From NCBI RefSeq assembly GCF_002752635.1, contig NZ_AYTW01000007.1, positions 16,245 through 80,244 on the forward strand: a DNA stretch of 64,000 bases, read 5' to 3'. Numbering within the stretch: position 1 is the stretch's first letter; every line of letters starts with the position of its first letter. Below are positions 53,246 through 61,772 of this stretch, one piece after another. This DNA is from Mesotoga sp. Brook.08.105.5.1. GTDB taxonomy: Bacteria > Thermotogota > Thermotogae > Petrotogales > Kosmotogaceae. Made by a program: the position numbers and the translations under genes. Below the pieces are notes generated by a model. The model saw only the letters and a program-made list of their open reading frames with translations. It was not told the DNA's origin and ran no database searches.

Positions 53246-53273
53246 GGGCGGTGATCATCGCTCCTATGTTTTT
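53241..53273 (+). terminator. Intrinsic terminator of the methylmalonyl-CoA operon
   Basis: Stem CATAGG-G-GCG / CGC-T-CCTATG (53241-53250 with 53259-53268), eight-base loop, then TTTTT. The stem includes the stop codon of the biotin carrier gene. Confidence 0.85.
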
Positions 53274-53342
53274 ATGTAATATCGTCTTCCGCAGCTTAGC
53301 TCTTGATTTTCTCCACAATCGACGGCATTGAAAGGAGACAGA

Positions 53343-53801
53343 ATGGATTCAGCAAATAGGAATCTGGCAACCAAGGCTAGAGAACTCTCTTTGAAGGCTT
53401 TCGGGGTCTTTCCAGACATTCCCTTTTCCTTCAACTCCAGATTGAAGAGAATTCTCGGGAGACTAGTTTACTCGAGGAATCGGGGAACGCTTACTCCGCT
53501 AAGGATTGAGATTTCTTCTTCTATCTCGGAAAACGAAGAGCTTCTCAAAAAGACCCTGTTGCACGAGTTGTCGCACTTCTACCTGATGACAAACGATAGG
53601 GATTTCTCACACGGTTCACCGGAATTCAAGAAACTGGCTGAAGAGCTAGATTTCGATATCGTAGCCGAGTACGAGGGACTTCCGGTACACAGATGGGTGT
53701 GTTCCGTTTGTAAGAAGACAGTTGCCCTCTCCTTCAACCGCAGAGAGAAAAAGGGTCTATCTTCCTGCTGTAAAGCCCCGATAGAACTTCAGGAAAAATA
53801 A
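53343..53801 (+). CDS. SprT-like zinc metalloprotein
   Basis: About 152 residues. HELSH at 74-78 is the zinc/catalytic motif, and a C-terminal zinc ribbon has CSVC and a later SSCC pair. SprT/Spartan-like proteins act on DNA-protein crosslinks in eukaryotes; bacterial members are poorly characterised. ATG 53343 has AAAGGAG 5 bp upstream, and the TTG at 53328 lies before it. The gene lies just before the polymerase IV pair, which fits a DNA-damage theme, though each has its own promoter. Confidence 0.85.
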   Translation: MDSANRNLATKARELSLKAFGVFPDIPFSFNSRLKRILGRLVYSRNRGTLTPLRIEISSSISENEELLKKTLLHELSHFYLMTNDRDFSHGSPEFKKLAEELDFDIVAEYEGLPVHRWVCSVCKKTVALSFNRREKKGLSSCCKAPIELQEK

Positions 53802-53814
53802 TCGAATAAACACT

Positions 53815-53843
53815 TGCCTTTCTAGAAATTCATCTGTTATAAT
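53815..53843 (+). promoter_or_regulatory. Predicted promoter of the small protein-dinB operon
   Basis: TTGCCT (53815-53820), 17 bp, perfect TATAAT (53838-53843). No LexA-type palindrome is recognised around it. Confidence 0.8.
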
Positions 53844-53875
53844 AATTTATACCTAATATCTAAGTGGTGATATTT

Positions 53876-54115
53876 ATGAAAGCCTATAAGAAGCTCACGA
53901 AGGTGCTTGTATACTTTCACGGAGATTATTTTGTGCCGGTAAGGTTCAGTTACGATGGTATAAAAATAGTTGTGAATGCCGTTACCTCCTTCTGGGTGGA
54001 GGCCGTGGGGACTCAGAAAATCTATCATTTCTCAGTAATGACCACACTTGGAGCTTACAATCTTGAATTTGACGAAGATGCGAAGAAATGGTACAGCTAT
54101 CTTCTTGGAGGGTGA
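53876..54115 (+). CDS. Small DUF6504-like protein cotranscribed with DNA polymerase IV
   Basis: 79 residues, beta-rich and aromatic: VLVYFHGDYFVPVRFSYDG, then WVEAVGTQKIYHFSVMT and YNLEFDED. Small proteins of this type (DUF6504) are found next to Y-family polymerases in several phyla; function unknown. The ATG 53876 start has GTGGTGA 5 bp upstream. dinB begins 5 bp after its stop and uses the end of this gene (GGAGGGTGA) as its ribosome-binding site, so the two are tightly coupled. Confidence 0.78.
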   Translation: MKAYKKLTKVLVYFHGDYFVPVRFSYDGIKIVVNAVTSFWVEAVGTQKIYHFSVMTTLGAYNLEFDEDAKKWYSYLLGG

Positions 54116-54120
54116 TTGCT

Positions 54121-55359
54121 TTGAAAGGAATTCCTTACGTATCGCACATAGATATGGACGCGTTTTTCGCAAGTATAGAGCAGGCGGCAAATCCGACTCT
54201 TAAAGGTAAACCGATCGCCGTAACAGGGATTGGAAAGCGGCATTCCGTTGTGACTTCGGCGAGTTACGAGGCAAAGAGACTTGGCGTTAAATCGGGTATG
54301 GCCTTTTTCGAAGCCCTGAAGCTCTGTCCCGATCTTATAGCCGTGGGAGTGCAGTCAAAGAAGTACGGTTATATATCGAAAGAGATAATGAAAATGATGA
54401 CCTCTGTATCACCCAGAGTTATGGTTGCGAGCGTAGACGAGGCTTACATAGATCTCAGCTTTCACACTAAACTGGAGGAGTCGATTAACAGATTCATTTC
54501 CTTTAAGAGAGATTTGAAGGAGAGATTCGGAATAACCGCCTCGGTTGGAATCTCGGTAAATCCGATCATATCTAAAATCGCCAGTGATTACTCCAAGCCA
54601 AACGGATTCGTAGTGGTCAAAGACGGCATGGAAAGAGAGTTCCTGAATGAGATACCCGTAAAGGACGTTCCGGGAATCGGAAAGCACACGTTGATAAAGC
54701 TCGAATCCATGGGATACAAAATGACAGGTGAGCTTTTGGAAGGGTTGGAAAAGTCTCCCATGGATCTGTACACGATGTTTGGAAATGCCTTCATGGGATT
54801 TCTGCAAAGCCTTACTAAAAACCGGTTTTCAAGGAAGGAGTTTTTCAAAGAAGAGAGACCGAAGTCCGTGGGTCATTCTATGACGCTATCGGGTGATATT
54901 AATGATTTCGATCTTATCGTGAGAGTAACAAACTTCCTGTCGGCAAGGGTAATCTACAGACTTGGAAGATACAAGATGGAAAGCTCAGGGGTCAGCCTGT
55001 TCCTAAGATATGCTGACAGGAGTTCAAAGGCTCTTTCAAAGAGGCTGAACTTCACGATATCCTCGATCAAAGACATGACGGAGATCACCCCGTGGCTTAT
55101 TAGTTCAATCTGGAACGGAACGGCCGTCAGAGCTATCGGAATATCCTGTTGGGCCCTTAGTGAAAAGAAAAATCAAAGACAGCTATCCCTATTTGAAAAG
55201 GAAAGAGAACTGCTCGAAACCGTGCTGGAAATAGAGAGGAAATTCGGAGAATACTCGATATTTCCGGGAAATATACTATTCCTCCCCGATATCAGAAAGC
55301 TTGAGAAACCTTCTGATCTCCATTACCAGGGCTTCTGCCGTCGCGAGGTTAGTTGCTAA
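54121..55359 (+). CDS. dinB: DNA polymerase IV (Y-family translesion polymerase)
   Basis: 412 residues. Catalytic motifs are [13 protein letters not shown] near the N-terminus and [10 protein letters not shown]. The thumb has [16 protein letters not shown] (helix-hairpin-helix) and the little-finger domain follows. A clamp-binding-like QLSLFEKE lies near the C-terminus. Start TTG 54121 is decided by GGAGGGTGA at 54107-54115. The last 84 bp overlap mgsA on the opposite strand. Confidence 0.94.
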   Translation: MKGIPYVSHIDMDAFFASIEQAANPTLKGKPIAVTGIGKRHSVVTSASYEAKRLGVKSGMAFFEALKLCPDLIAVGVQSKKYGYISKEIMKMMTSVSPRVMVASVDEAYIDLSFHTKLEESINRFISFKRDLKERFGITASVGISVNPIISKIASDYSKPNGFVVVKDGMEREFLNEIPVKDVPGIGKHTLIKLESMGYKMTGELLEGLEKSPMDLYTMFGNAFMGFLQSLTKNRFSRKEFFKEERPKSVGHSMTLSGDINDFDLIVRVTNFLSARVIYRLGRYKMESSGVSLFLRYADRSSKALSKRLNFTISSIKDMTEITPWLISSIWNGTAVRAIGISCWALSEKKNQRQLSLFEKERELLETVLEIERKFGEYSIFPGNILFLPDIRKLEKPSDLHYQGFCRREVSC

Positions 55360-55683
55360 CGGTTTGTTATGAACATCACACACTCTTAGAAGGGCGCTCA
55401 CATCAGGCTCATGGGGTTGTGCGGTGAGCGGATCTCTTAAAAAGATGACGAAGTCTATCTCGTCATTGGCGATGAGAGCGCCTATCTGGAGGTCACCACC
55501 CAGCGGGCCGGACTTGAATGAAGTGAGCTCCAATTTGACTTTCTCCCTGAGGATATTGCCCGTAGTGCTGGTTGCAAAAAGGGTGCACTCTCTGAAGACA
55601 TCGACGTGCTCTCTGACGAACATTATCAGATCGATCTTTTTCTTGTCGTGAGCTATCAAAGCTACTCGTGGTTTTTCACTCAT
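55276..55683 (-). CDS. mgsA: Methylglyoxal synthase
   Basis: 135 residues; converts dihydroxyacetone phosphate to methylglyoxal. [10 protein letters not shown] with the phosphate site, [23 protein letters not shown] and TAQPHEPDV with the catalytic Asp region, and [18 protein letters not shown] are all conserved. ATG (55681-55683) has CGGAGGTAG upstream. Its 3' 84 bp overlap dinB tail to tail. Confidence 0.93.
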   Translation of the reverse strand: MSEKPRVALIAHDKKKIDLIMFVREHVDVFRECTLFATSTTGNILREKVKLELTSFKSGPLGGDLQIGALIANDEIDFVIFLRDPLTAQPHEPDVSALLRVCDVHNKPLATNLATAEALVMEIRRFLKLSDIGEE

Positions 55684-55848
55684 GGCTACCTCCGTTTTTC
55701 AACAAGAAGATGATAACATATTCCGCCCATTGAAACTCCTGGCGGCTAGTTGAGGTGAATTGATCTGTCCCTTTCATTCAACGAGATAACAATATACGGG
55801 CAAGCCACTACGGACCCGGAATCGACTGCGCGGGGCGGATTCTTCAAG

Positions 55849-56103
55849 GTGAGGATATGCGTATACAGGAGTGGGGGAGAAACCGAAGAAATCTTTGACA
55901 TTCGTTTCGATGAAAGAGAATCGAAAAGGGTATTCGCGGAAATTTACAGAGGCTGCTATCTGCTTATCAGGGGCGAAATAAGAGTTACAAAGAGCCTTTA
56001 CGTAAAACTCAAGGACTTCACCGTGACGACAAAACCCTACGACAGAGATCTCGATATCGACATACCGAGAATACTTACACGGATCAAGAGCGATTACTTC
56101 TGA
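55849..56103 (+). CDS. Unknown small protein
   Basis: 84 residues, not recognised. Mostly beta, charged, with YRGCYLLIRGEIRVTKS in the middle; no signal or membrane segment. The GTG start (55849) is followed by a nearby out-of-frame ATG, and no good Shine-Dalgarno is visible, so the start is uncertain and the true one could be upstream. No strong promoter is found in the 165 bp before it. It overlaps the convergent gene at 56094 by 10 bp. Confidence 0.55.
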   Translation: MRICVYRSGGETEEIFDIRFDERESKRVFAEIYRGCYLLIRGEIRVTKSLYVKLKDFTVTTKPYDRDLDIDIPRILTRIKSDYF

Positions 56104-56810
56104 AAAGTCTCGTAATACTTGCCTCTAAGATCGGTGAAGATAGATCTGTCCACCACTGTCTTGAATTCGTCAACCTCCAAGAGAAGATACTCGTCACCGA
56201 CTCTATCGGTTATCTTCACATACTCAATCTTCGGGAAGTGGCCCTCTCTCCTCAAAAAGGAGACGTGAATATGCATGAGATTAGGGAGATAGCCCCCTCC
56301 GCTGAGAAGTCCGAGCAACCTTAATCTCTGTTCGGACGGATCGATCATGTAAACTCGTCTTTCTTCTTCCGTTATAACACTCCAGGTGAAGTTGGAAGAC
56401 TGGAGAAGACCTTCGAAGAACTGATCGAGAAGGCTGCTCATCAGATTAGTCTGATAACTTGATCTGTATTGCTTCCAAGCCTCCTCCCTAACGACACTAA
56501 AAGTCACTTCTTCCCTTGAAAGATATACAAGAGCTATCTGACTCAACTCTTCCGGCTCGAAAAACTCTATATAGAGATCTTCGCCACCAGCTATGATAAG
56601 CCTTACCTTCATTTCGAGATCATTATACCCATTATCGGGAGACTCGGTATCTACCAGATGAAAATGCACCTTCAAAAGCGTATCTATGTCACCAGAATCC
56701 ACAACCTGCTGGATGAAGAGAGTAAGATCATCGTAGGCGCCGTCCGAAGCAAAGCACAATGCTCCGGCTAGCATACAAAACAGTATAATTGCAATGGCGG
56801 GAAGCTTCAT
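56094..56810 (-). CDS. Exported protein, possibly LolA-like
   Basis: About 238 residues with a clear signal peptide (about 1-21, cleavage after FA). The mature part has repeating beta strands and a pattern (LEMKVRLIIAGGEDLYIEFF, then YLSREEVTFSVV) that resembles LolA/outer-membrane-lipoprotein-sorting folds, but no motif proves it. The start is ATG 56810 rather than GTG 56819, because GAGGTGA is then 5 bp upstream. A minus-strand TATAAT (56831-56836) may be the -10. It is divergent from nnr. Confidence 0.7.
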   Translation of the reverse strand: MKLPAIAIILFCMLAGALCFASDGAYDDLTLFIQQVVDSGDIDTLLKVHFHLVDTESPDNGYNDLEMKVRLIIAGGEDLYIEFFEPEELSQIALVYLSREEVTFSVVREEAWKQYRSSYQTNLMSSLLDQFFEGLLQSSNFTWSVITEEERRVYMIDPSEQRLRLLGLLSGGGYLPNLMHIHVSFLRREGHFPKIEYVKITDRVGDEYLLLEVDEFKTVVDRSIFTDLRGKYYETFQK

Positions 56811-56887
56811 CTTACTCACCTCTTCGCGAGATTATAACATGCGAGGAATTCGAAAAAAATGATAAGATCTGATTGAGGGGTGATGAT

Positions 56888-58402
56888 TTGAAGGTAGCAT
56901 TTCCCGCTCAGATGAGGGAGATCGATCAAAGAATAATAGACAAGGGAGTACCTTCACTGCTCCTGATGGAGGAGGCGGCTCGCAGCGTTTACGAGGAGAT
57001 TGCAGACCTCAATATTCGCAAAGCCGCGATTCTGTGTGGAGGTGGCAACAACGGCGGTGACGGCTATGCAGCGGCCAGGCTAATGCATGCCGCAGGCATC
57101 GACGTGACGGTTGTTCAGTGCTATGCTCCTACAACCGATGACTGTAAGACAAACGCTACAATATACGTCTCTCTTGGAGGCAAAAGTGTAAAGCTCGAAG
57201 AAGAGTCGATAGTTGGCGACTTGCTTGCCGGATCCGATATAGTGGTCGATGCGATTTTTGGAACGGGCTTTCACGGTAGTCTTGAGGAGGAGATTGTTTC
57301 CCTCTTCGAGTACGCTAATCGTCTCGATGCTTACAGACTGGCTGTTGACATTCCTTCGGGAGTCTCCGGTTACAACGGTAGTGTGTCCAGAAACTGTTTC
57401 AAAGCTGATAAGACAGTGACCTTCGGTCTAGCGAAAACCGGTCATTTTCTCTATCCGGGGCGCGAATTTTGCGGTAAGGTTGTTGTAAGCAGCGCCGGCT
57501 TCCACAGAAGCATTATGGATTCTCTCGCCGATTCAGAAGTTATAGACGATGAGATGGCTTCAGAACTTCTTCCGGAGAGAGCTCGCAACAGCTACAAGGG
57601 AAGCTACGGCTCTGTTCTTGTTGTTGGAGGAAGCGAAGTCTACACAGGGGCGCCATTCTTAGCAGCCATAGGAGCCTTCCGGTCGGGTTGCGGGCTTGTA
57701 TATACGTACACTCCTAAAGGCTCTGCAAACGTTATTCGGAACAACTTGCCTGAGGCGATTGCCATGATAAGCAGCGGAGATACTCTCGTCCCAAGAGATG
57801 TCGATTACCTTTCAGAAGCTATCGATAGGATTGACAGTATCGTGCTCGGTCCTGGCATTGGAAGAAGTGAAGGGAGCATCGAGTTCGTATTGAAGTTCCT
57901 GAAATCCTTCCCGGAGAAAAAAATTGTTGTGGATGCTGATGCGCTGTTTGCACTCGTGAATGATCTCTCGATCTTGGGTCGATCTCGAAATTTACTCATT
58001 ACTCCTCATATCGGAGAGTTTGCTCGCTTGAATGAAGGAAGAACAGATCTTGCTTCCTTCATTGAGTTCTGTTCACGCCTAAGTATGAACGCCATCCTTA
58101 AGGGAGCTTCATCTGTCTTTTGCAATGAGAATGGAAGGATAATTATCAACACAGCCGGGAGTACGGCTCTCGCAAAAGCCGGGAGCGGTGATTTGCTGGC
58201 AGGAACTATCGCTGGATTTGCTGCGCAGACAGGCGATCTGGAACGCTCCGGCGTTCTCGGTATGTACTTGATGGGAAGAGCGGCCGAACTGTCAGATCTC
58301 TGCGAACCGTGCAACTCGGCGTCAAAGATCTCTGAATCTTACTCGCTCGTATTTGAGCATTTGAGAAAGATGGAGAGAAGGCTTCATGGAACTCGGCCAT
58401 AA
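56888..58402 (+). CDS. nnr: Bifunctional NAD(P)H-hydrate repair enzyme (epimerase + ADP/ATP-dependent dehydratase)
   Basis: 505 residues with two domains. The N-terminal epimerase (about 1-205) has LCGGGNNGGDGYAAARL and DAIFGTGF. The C-terminal ribokinase-like dehydratase (about 215-505) has GSVLVVGGSEVYTGAPFLAA, VLGPGIGRSEG and AGSGDLLAGTIAGFAAQ. It repairs hydrated nicotinamide cofactors. TTG 56888 is chosen because GAGGGGTGATGA precedes it. It overlaps rpoN by 17 bp. Confidence 0.94.
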   Translation: MKVAFPAQMREIDQRIIDKGVPSLLLMEEAARSVYEEIADLNIRKAAILCGGGNNGGDGYAAARLMHAAGIDVTVVQCYAPTTDDCKTNATIYVSLGGKSVKLEEESIVGDLLAGSDIVVDAIFGTGFHGSLEEEIVSLFEYANRLDAYRLAVDIPSGVSGYNGSVSRNCFKADKTVTFGLAKTGHFLYPGREFCGKVVVSSAGFHRSIMDSLADSEVIDDEMASELLPERARNSYKGSYGSVLVVGGSEVYTGAPFLAAIGAFRSGCGLVYTYTPKGSANVIRNNLPEAIAMISSGDTLVPRDVDYLSEAIDRIDSIVLGPGIGRSEGSIEFVLKFLKSFPEKKIVVDADALFALVNDLSILGRSRNLLITPHIGEFARLNEGRTDLASFIEFCSRLSMNAILKGASSVFCNENGRIIINTAGSTALAKAGSGDLLAGTIAGFAAQTGDLERSGVLGMYLMGRAAELSDLCEPCNSASKISESYSLVFEHLRKMERRLHGTRP

Positions 58403-59576
58403 CATATCGCAACGGTTAGAGCAGAAGCTTGGCCTTTCGCTCAAGGCTCAGCAGGCTCTCAAACTCCTTCAGCTCAATTCACTGGAAATCTCTGCTGAGC
58501 TTGAAGAGATCGTGCAAGCAAATCCTCTTCTGGAAATGAAAAGAGAGGATTACGAGCTTATTGAAGACATAGGCGATTCCGGAAAAGAACCTGAGGATGA
58601 AGAGAATACGGATGGAGGCGACTTTTACTCGCTTCCTGCAAGCAACTCAATATATATGAAATCCGAGAGCACCGATCGAGACGGTTGGGACTTTGACAGA
58701 ATCGAGGCCCAGCAACCGACCTTCAAAGAGATTCTGAGAGATTTTGGCTTCTATATCCTGGACGATGACCAGTTCTGTCTCTTCGAAGTATTGCTCGACA
58801 ATATGGACGACCTCGGCATGCTAACAGCAGAACTGAAAGAGATTGCCAACCTGAACAATTGCTCTATAGAAGAACTTTCAGCAGTAATTTCGATAATGAG
58901 GGATTCAGGCTTTGACGGCGTCTTCGCTTCCAGTCTGAAAGAACTCGAAGCTCTCATAGGCCCCGGTCTCTTCCCGTCTTCGGGATACAGCGACGGCGCA
59001 TTTGTCAGGTACGTGGAGCCTGATCTTTACATTGAATTTCTGGATGAGAAGTTCATAGTTACCGTTAGAGACTACTCACTCGTCCTGAATGTAGACCCAT
59101 CATACGAGGAGATTCTCCAGCACGGCGAGAAGATTGCTAGAAAATACATAGAAGAGAAGCTTGAGGAGGCAAAGTTCTACATAACTGCCCTCGAAAGGAG
59201 AAAGGCCACCCTTATCACAATAGGCAATGAAATAGTGATGAGAAACGCACCCTTCCTCTTGAAAACGAGCGACAAGATCAGGCCCCTGAAGATGAATGTG
59301 ATTGCTGACAAGATAGGGGTTGTGGTCTCTACAATTAGTCGCGCCGTGAAGGATAAGTTTGTCCAGACACCGGTAGGAACCTTCCCGATAAGGTATTTTT
59401 TCGGTAATGTACAAGAGAAGGAACAAGCACTGGAAGTGATTGCGGAGATCGTGAAAGAGGACCCCGGAATTTCCGATTCACAGCTTGTGGTTGAGCTAAA
59501 GAATAGGGACATCTGCATTGCAAGAAGAACTGTCAACAAATATAGAAACCAGCTGGGATTAGGAAAAACGAAATGA
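58386..59576 (+). CDS. rpoN: RNA polymerase sigma-54 factor
   Basis: 396 residues, shorter than the usual 430-480. Region I is present (QRLEQKLGLSLKAQQALKLLQLN with many Gln/Leu), and region II is a short acidic stretch (about 50-80). The core-binding domain and helix-turn-helix follow, and the RpoN box reads ARRTVNKYRN at 379-388 (consensus ARRTVAKYRE). It would recognise -24/-12 promoters with an enhancer-binding ATPase; no such activator is in the window. Overlaps nnr by 17 bp and thiN by 4 bp. Confidence 0.92.
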   Translation: MELGHNISQRLEQKLGLSLKAQQALKLLQLNSLEISAELEEIVQANPLLEMKREDYELIEDIGDSGKEPEDEENTDGGDFYSLPASNSIYMKSESTDRDGWDFDRIEAQQPTFKEILRDFGFYILDDDQFCLFEVLLDNMDDLGMLTAELKEIANLNNCSIEELSAVISIMRDSGFDGVFASSLKELEALIGPGLFPSSGYSDGAFVRYVEPDLYIEFLDEKFIVTVRDYSLVLNVDPSYEEILQHGEKIARKYIEEKLEEAKFYITALERRKATLITIGNEIVMRNAPFLLKTSDKIRPLKMNVIADKIGVVVSTISRAVKDKFVQTPVGTFPIRYFFGNVQEKEQALEVIAEIVKEDPGISDSQLVVELKNRDICIARRTVNKYRNQLGLGKTK

Positions 59577-60220
59577 TAAGAAAAGCTGTGTTGTTTGTCG
59601 GTGGGCAGTATATTTCTTCAACAGAATTCTACTTGAGGAAGCTACATGAGACTCCTTTTGTAGCAGCGGCAGATTCGGGTGCCGAGACGTTGAAGCGTTT
59701 CGGAATTCATCCTCACCTTCTTGTGGGCGACATGGATTCTATAAGCGAAAGCACTCTTTCCTGGTGCAGAAGTGAGGGTTCCCTTGTCTTGATATACCCG
59801 CCTGAAAAAGATGATACAGATACTCAGATCGCGCTTCGGGCCCTTGAAGAACGGGGCATAGCGGAGGTGGAGATCTTCGGCGCCACAGGTCTGCGCCTCG
59901 ATCACTTCATGGGTACTCTTGCTTCGATCTATGGTGCGCGGAACTCCTTGAAAGCAACAATAGTGGAGGATAGTGTAGAGATCGGAATGGTATCCAAAGA
60001 GCTTATCTCCTCAGTAGAACTAGGCGAGACCTGGTCTCTCTTCCCCTTCGGAGGACAGCCGACCATGATCAGTCTAAAGGGCTTCAAATACCCTTTGAGA
60101 GATGCATTTCTTGAGTACGGGAACCCGCTTGGAGTTTCAAACGAGACAATAGAAAGAGAAGTACAGATTCTCTGCAAAGGAGGTACCGCCCTATACTTCA
60201 GATGGTTGAAAGAGCGATAG
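59573..60220 (+). CDS. thiN: Thiamine pyrophosphokinase
   Basis: 215 residues; transfers pyrophosphate from ATP to thiamine. AADSGAETLKRFGIHPHLLVGDMDS, split around residues 32-56, PPEKDDTDTQIAL and GATGLRLDHFMG are family signatures. ATG overlaps the rpoN stop (ATGA), and it overlaps yfcE by 19 bp. No thiamine riboswitch is present because the gene is internal to the operon. Confidence 0.92.
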   Translation: MIRKAVLFVGGQYISSTEFYLRKLHETPFVAAADSGAETLKRFGIHPHLLVGDMDSISESTLSWCRSEGSLVLIYPPEKDDTDTQIALRALEERGIAEVEIFGATGLRLDHFMGTLASIYGARNSLKATIVEDSVEIGMVSKELISSVELGETWSLFPFGGQPTMISLKGFKYPLRDAFLEYGNPLGVSNETIEREVQILCKGGTALYFRWLKER

Positions 60221-60738
60221 TAATATCCGACACGCATGGTTCGTTGACGAGAGTGAAGAAAGTACTTGCTGAAGTGGACGAAAACACTCTCGTTATTCAC
60301 TGCGGGGACTATCTCTATCACGGGCCGAGAAACCCTCTGCCAGAAGGCTACGATCCCATGGCGCTTGCCGATTTTCTAGGGAAATTGTCCAACAGAATCA
60401 TTGGAGTTAGGGGAAACTGTGATAGCGAAATTGATCTATCGCTGGTCGGTCAGGAAGATGCTCCAAGCGCCCGTTCTCTGTTGATAAACGATCTCGAACT
60501 ATTCGTAACGCACGGTCACAAGAACTACCGCTTTCCCAACGATCACGGTTTGGTGATATCCGGTCACACTCACATCTCGCGACTATTGAGCAACGATGGC
60601 CTGATCTTCCTCAATCCCGGCAGTCCCTCACTACCCAAGGATGAAACGGGAGGTTCATACGGAATAATCGATTTCAGAAAGCAAACTGTGTCTCTCAAGA
60701 ATCTCGAAGGACTGGAGCTTCACGTGTTACCCTTCTAG
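60202..60738 (+). CDS. yfcE: YfcE/MJ0936-type metallophosphodiesterase
   Basis: 178 residues. Calcineurin-like motifs: ISDTHG, HCGDYLYHG, GVRGNCDSEID and ISGHTHISRL. It belongs to small bacterial phosphodiesterases active on generic diesters in vitro; the physiological substrate is unknown. Overlaps thiN by 19 bp; last gene of the nnr-rpoN-thiN-yfcE operon. Confidence 0.88.
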   Translation: MVERAIVISDTHGSLTRVKKVLAEVDENTLVIHCGDYLYHGPRNPLPEGYDPMALADFLGKLSNRIIGVRGNCDSEIDLSLVGQEDAPSARSLLINDLELFVTHGHKNYRFPNDHGLVISGHTHISRLLSNDGLIFLNPGSPSLPKDETGGSYGIIDFRKQTVSLKNLEGLELHVLPF

Positions 60739-60754
60739 GAGCGCGAATCTTCCC

Positions 60755-60783
60755 TAAACATGTTACTGAACCCATGATATAAT
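60755..60783 (+). promoter_or_regulatory. Predicted extended -10 promoter for the UPF0173-infB operon
   Basis: TAAACA (60755-60760), 17 bp, TGA-TATAAT (TATAAT 60778-60783). Confidence 0.75.
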
Positions 60784-60802
60784 AAATATCTGGGTGATGA
60801 AT

Positions 60803-61429
60803 ATGGTTTTGAGATGGCATGGACATTCGTGTTTTTCGCTTGAATGCGATGGAAAGACTCTTCTAATCGATCCCTTCGATGAGGGAGTCGGTTATGATAT
60901 GCCTGCGGTGAAGCCGGACATTATTCTGGAATCCCATCAGCACCATGATCATAACGCGCATGATCGATTCCAACCCGGGTATGTTCTAGTCAACACGCCA
61001 GACAGCAGAAACGTATATGGCTTTGCAATAACGGGTCATTCGGTTTTTCACGATGACGTTCAGGGCAAGAAACGCGGCAAGAACATCGTTTTTGAAGTCA
61101 CAACTCCGGATGGGTTCAGGGTCGTTCATTGCGGAGACCTCGGCCACAGATTGGATTCGGAAATGATCGAGGCGTTGAAGAATCCAGATGTTCTACTAGT
61201 ACCTGTTGGCGGCGTCTACACAATCGATGGTGGATTGGCACGAGAACTGACGAGAGACCTCGCTCCGTTCTGTGTAATTCCTATGCATTTTAAGACAGAA
61301 GACCTGACTTTCGAGCTGGGAAAGGTCGAAGAGTTTCTTGCAGGCGATCCCTTCGAACAACTCGACGAACTAAGACTTGAAGAAAAGGCCGACGCGGGAA
61401 CCAGAATAGTCGTCCTCAGATATCATTGA
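60803..61429 (+). CDS. UPF0173 metallo-beta-lactamase-fold hydrolase
   Basis: About 209 residues. RWHGHSCFSLECDGKTLLIDPF, seen across residues 4-25, and SHQHHDHNAHD give the metal site, with VVHCGDLGHRL and VIPMHFKT completing it. Family members are metal-dependent hydrolases of unknown physiological substrate. Three in-frame starts exist (GTG 60794, ATG 60797, ATG 60803); 60803 sits best behind GGGTGAT. Confidence 0.88.
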   Translation: MVLRWHGHSCFSLECDGKTLLIDPFDEGVGYDMPAVKPDIILESHQHHDHNAHDRFQPGYVLVNTPDSRNVYGFAITGHSVFHDDVQGKKRGKNIVFEVTTPDGFRVVHCGDLGHRLDSEMIEALKNPDVLLVPVGGVYTIDGGLARELTRDLAPFCVIPMHFKTEDLTFELGKVEEFLAGDPFEQLDELRLEEKADAGTRIVVLRYH

Positions 61430-61442
61430 TCGAGGGCATAAT

Positions 61443-61769
61443 ATGGATGAAAAGAGAGTTCTATCTCTCCTAGGAATAGGCAGAAGAGCAAACAAGGTTG
61501 TGTTTGGTAAAGAGCAACTTAGGGGTTATTTGAGGCAGCCGTTAAGAAGAAAGTTTCTCATTCTGGCTTGCGATACCAGCGATTCGATAAAGGAAGACTG
61601 GGTTAAGAGATGCAAGAGCCACGGGGCAAGCTGTATTCTCCTCAAAAAACACGACCGCATCGCTCTGGGAAAGGCCATCGGCAAAGACAACATCTCTGCA
61701 GTGGCAGTTGCCGATGATGGCCTTGCAGAGGAAATCTCAAAGATAATGACACAGGCGGGAGGTGACTGA
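61443..61769 (+). CDS. L7Ae/L30e/YlxQ-like RNA-binding protein
   Basis: 108 residues with the L7Ae fold: RVLSLLGIGRRANKVVFGKEQL at the start and GKDNISAVAVADDGLAEEI at the end. YlxQ-type proteins commonly precede infB in the nusA-ylxR-ylxQ-infB order; here nusA and ylxR are missing and a UPF0173 gene takes their place. GAGGGC lies before ATG 61443, and infB begins 3 bp after the stop. Confidence 0.88.
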   Translation: MDEKRVLSLLGIGRRANKVVFGKEQLRGYLRQPLRRKFLILACDTSDSIKEDWVKRCKSHGASCILLKKHDRIALGKAIGKDNISAVAVADDGLAEEISKIMTQAGGD

Positions 61770-61772
61770 GCT

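Noticed and set aside
55684..55848. Possible short gene or regulatory RNA between mgsA and the unknown 84-residue protein.
   Set aside because: No reading frame with a start signal, no strong promoter and only weak imperfect inverted repeats.
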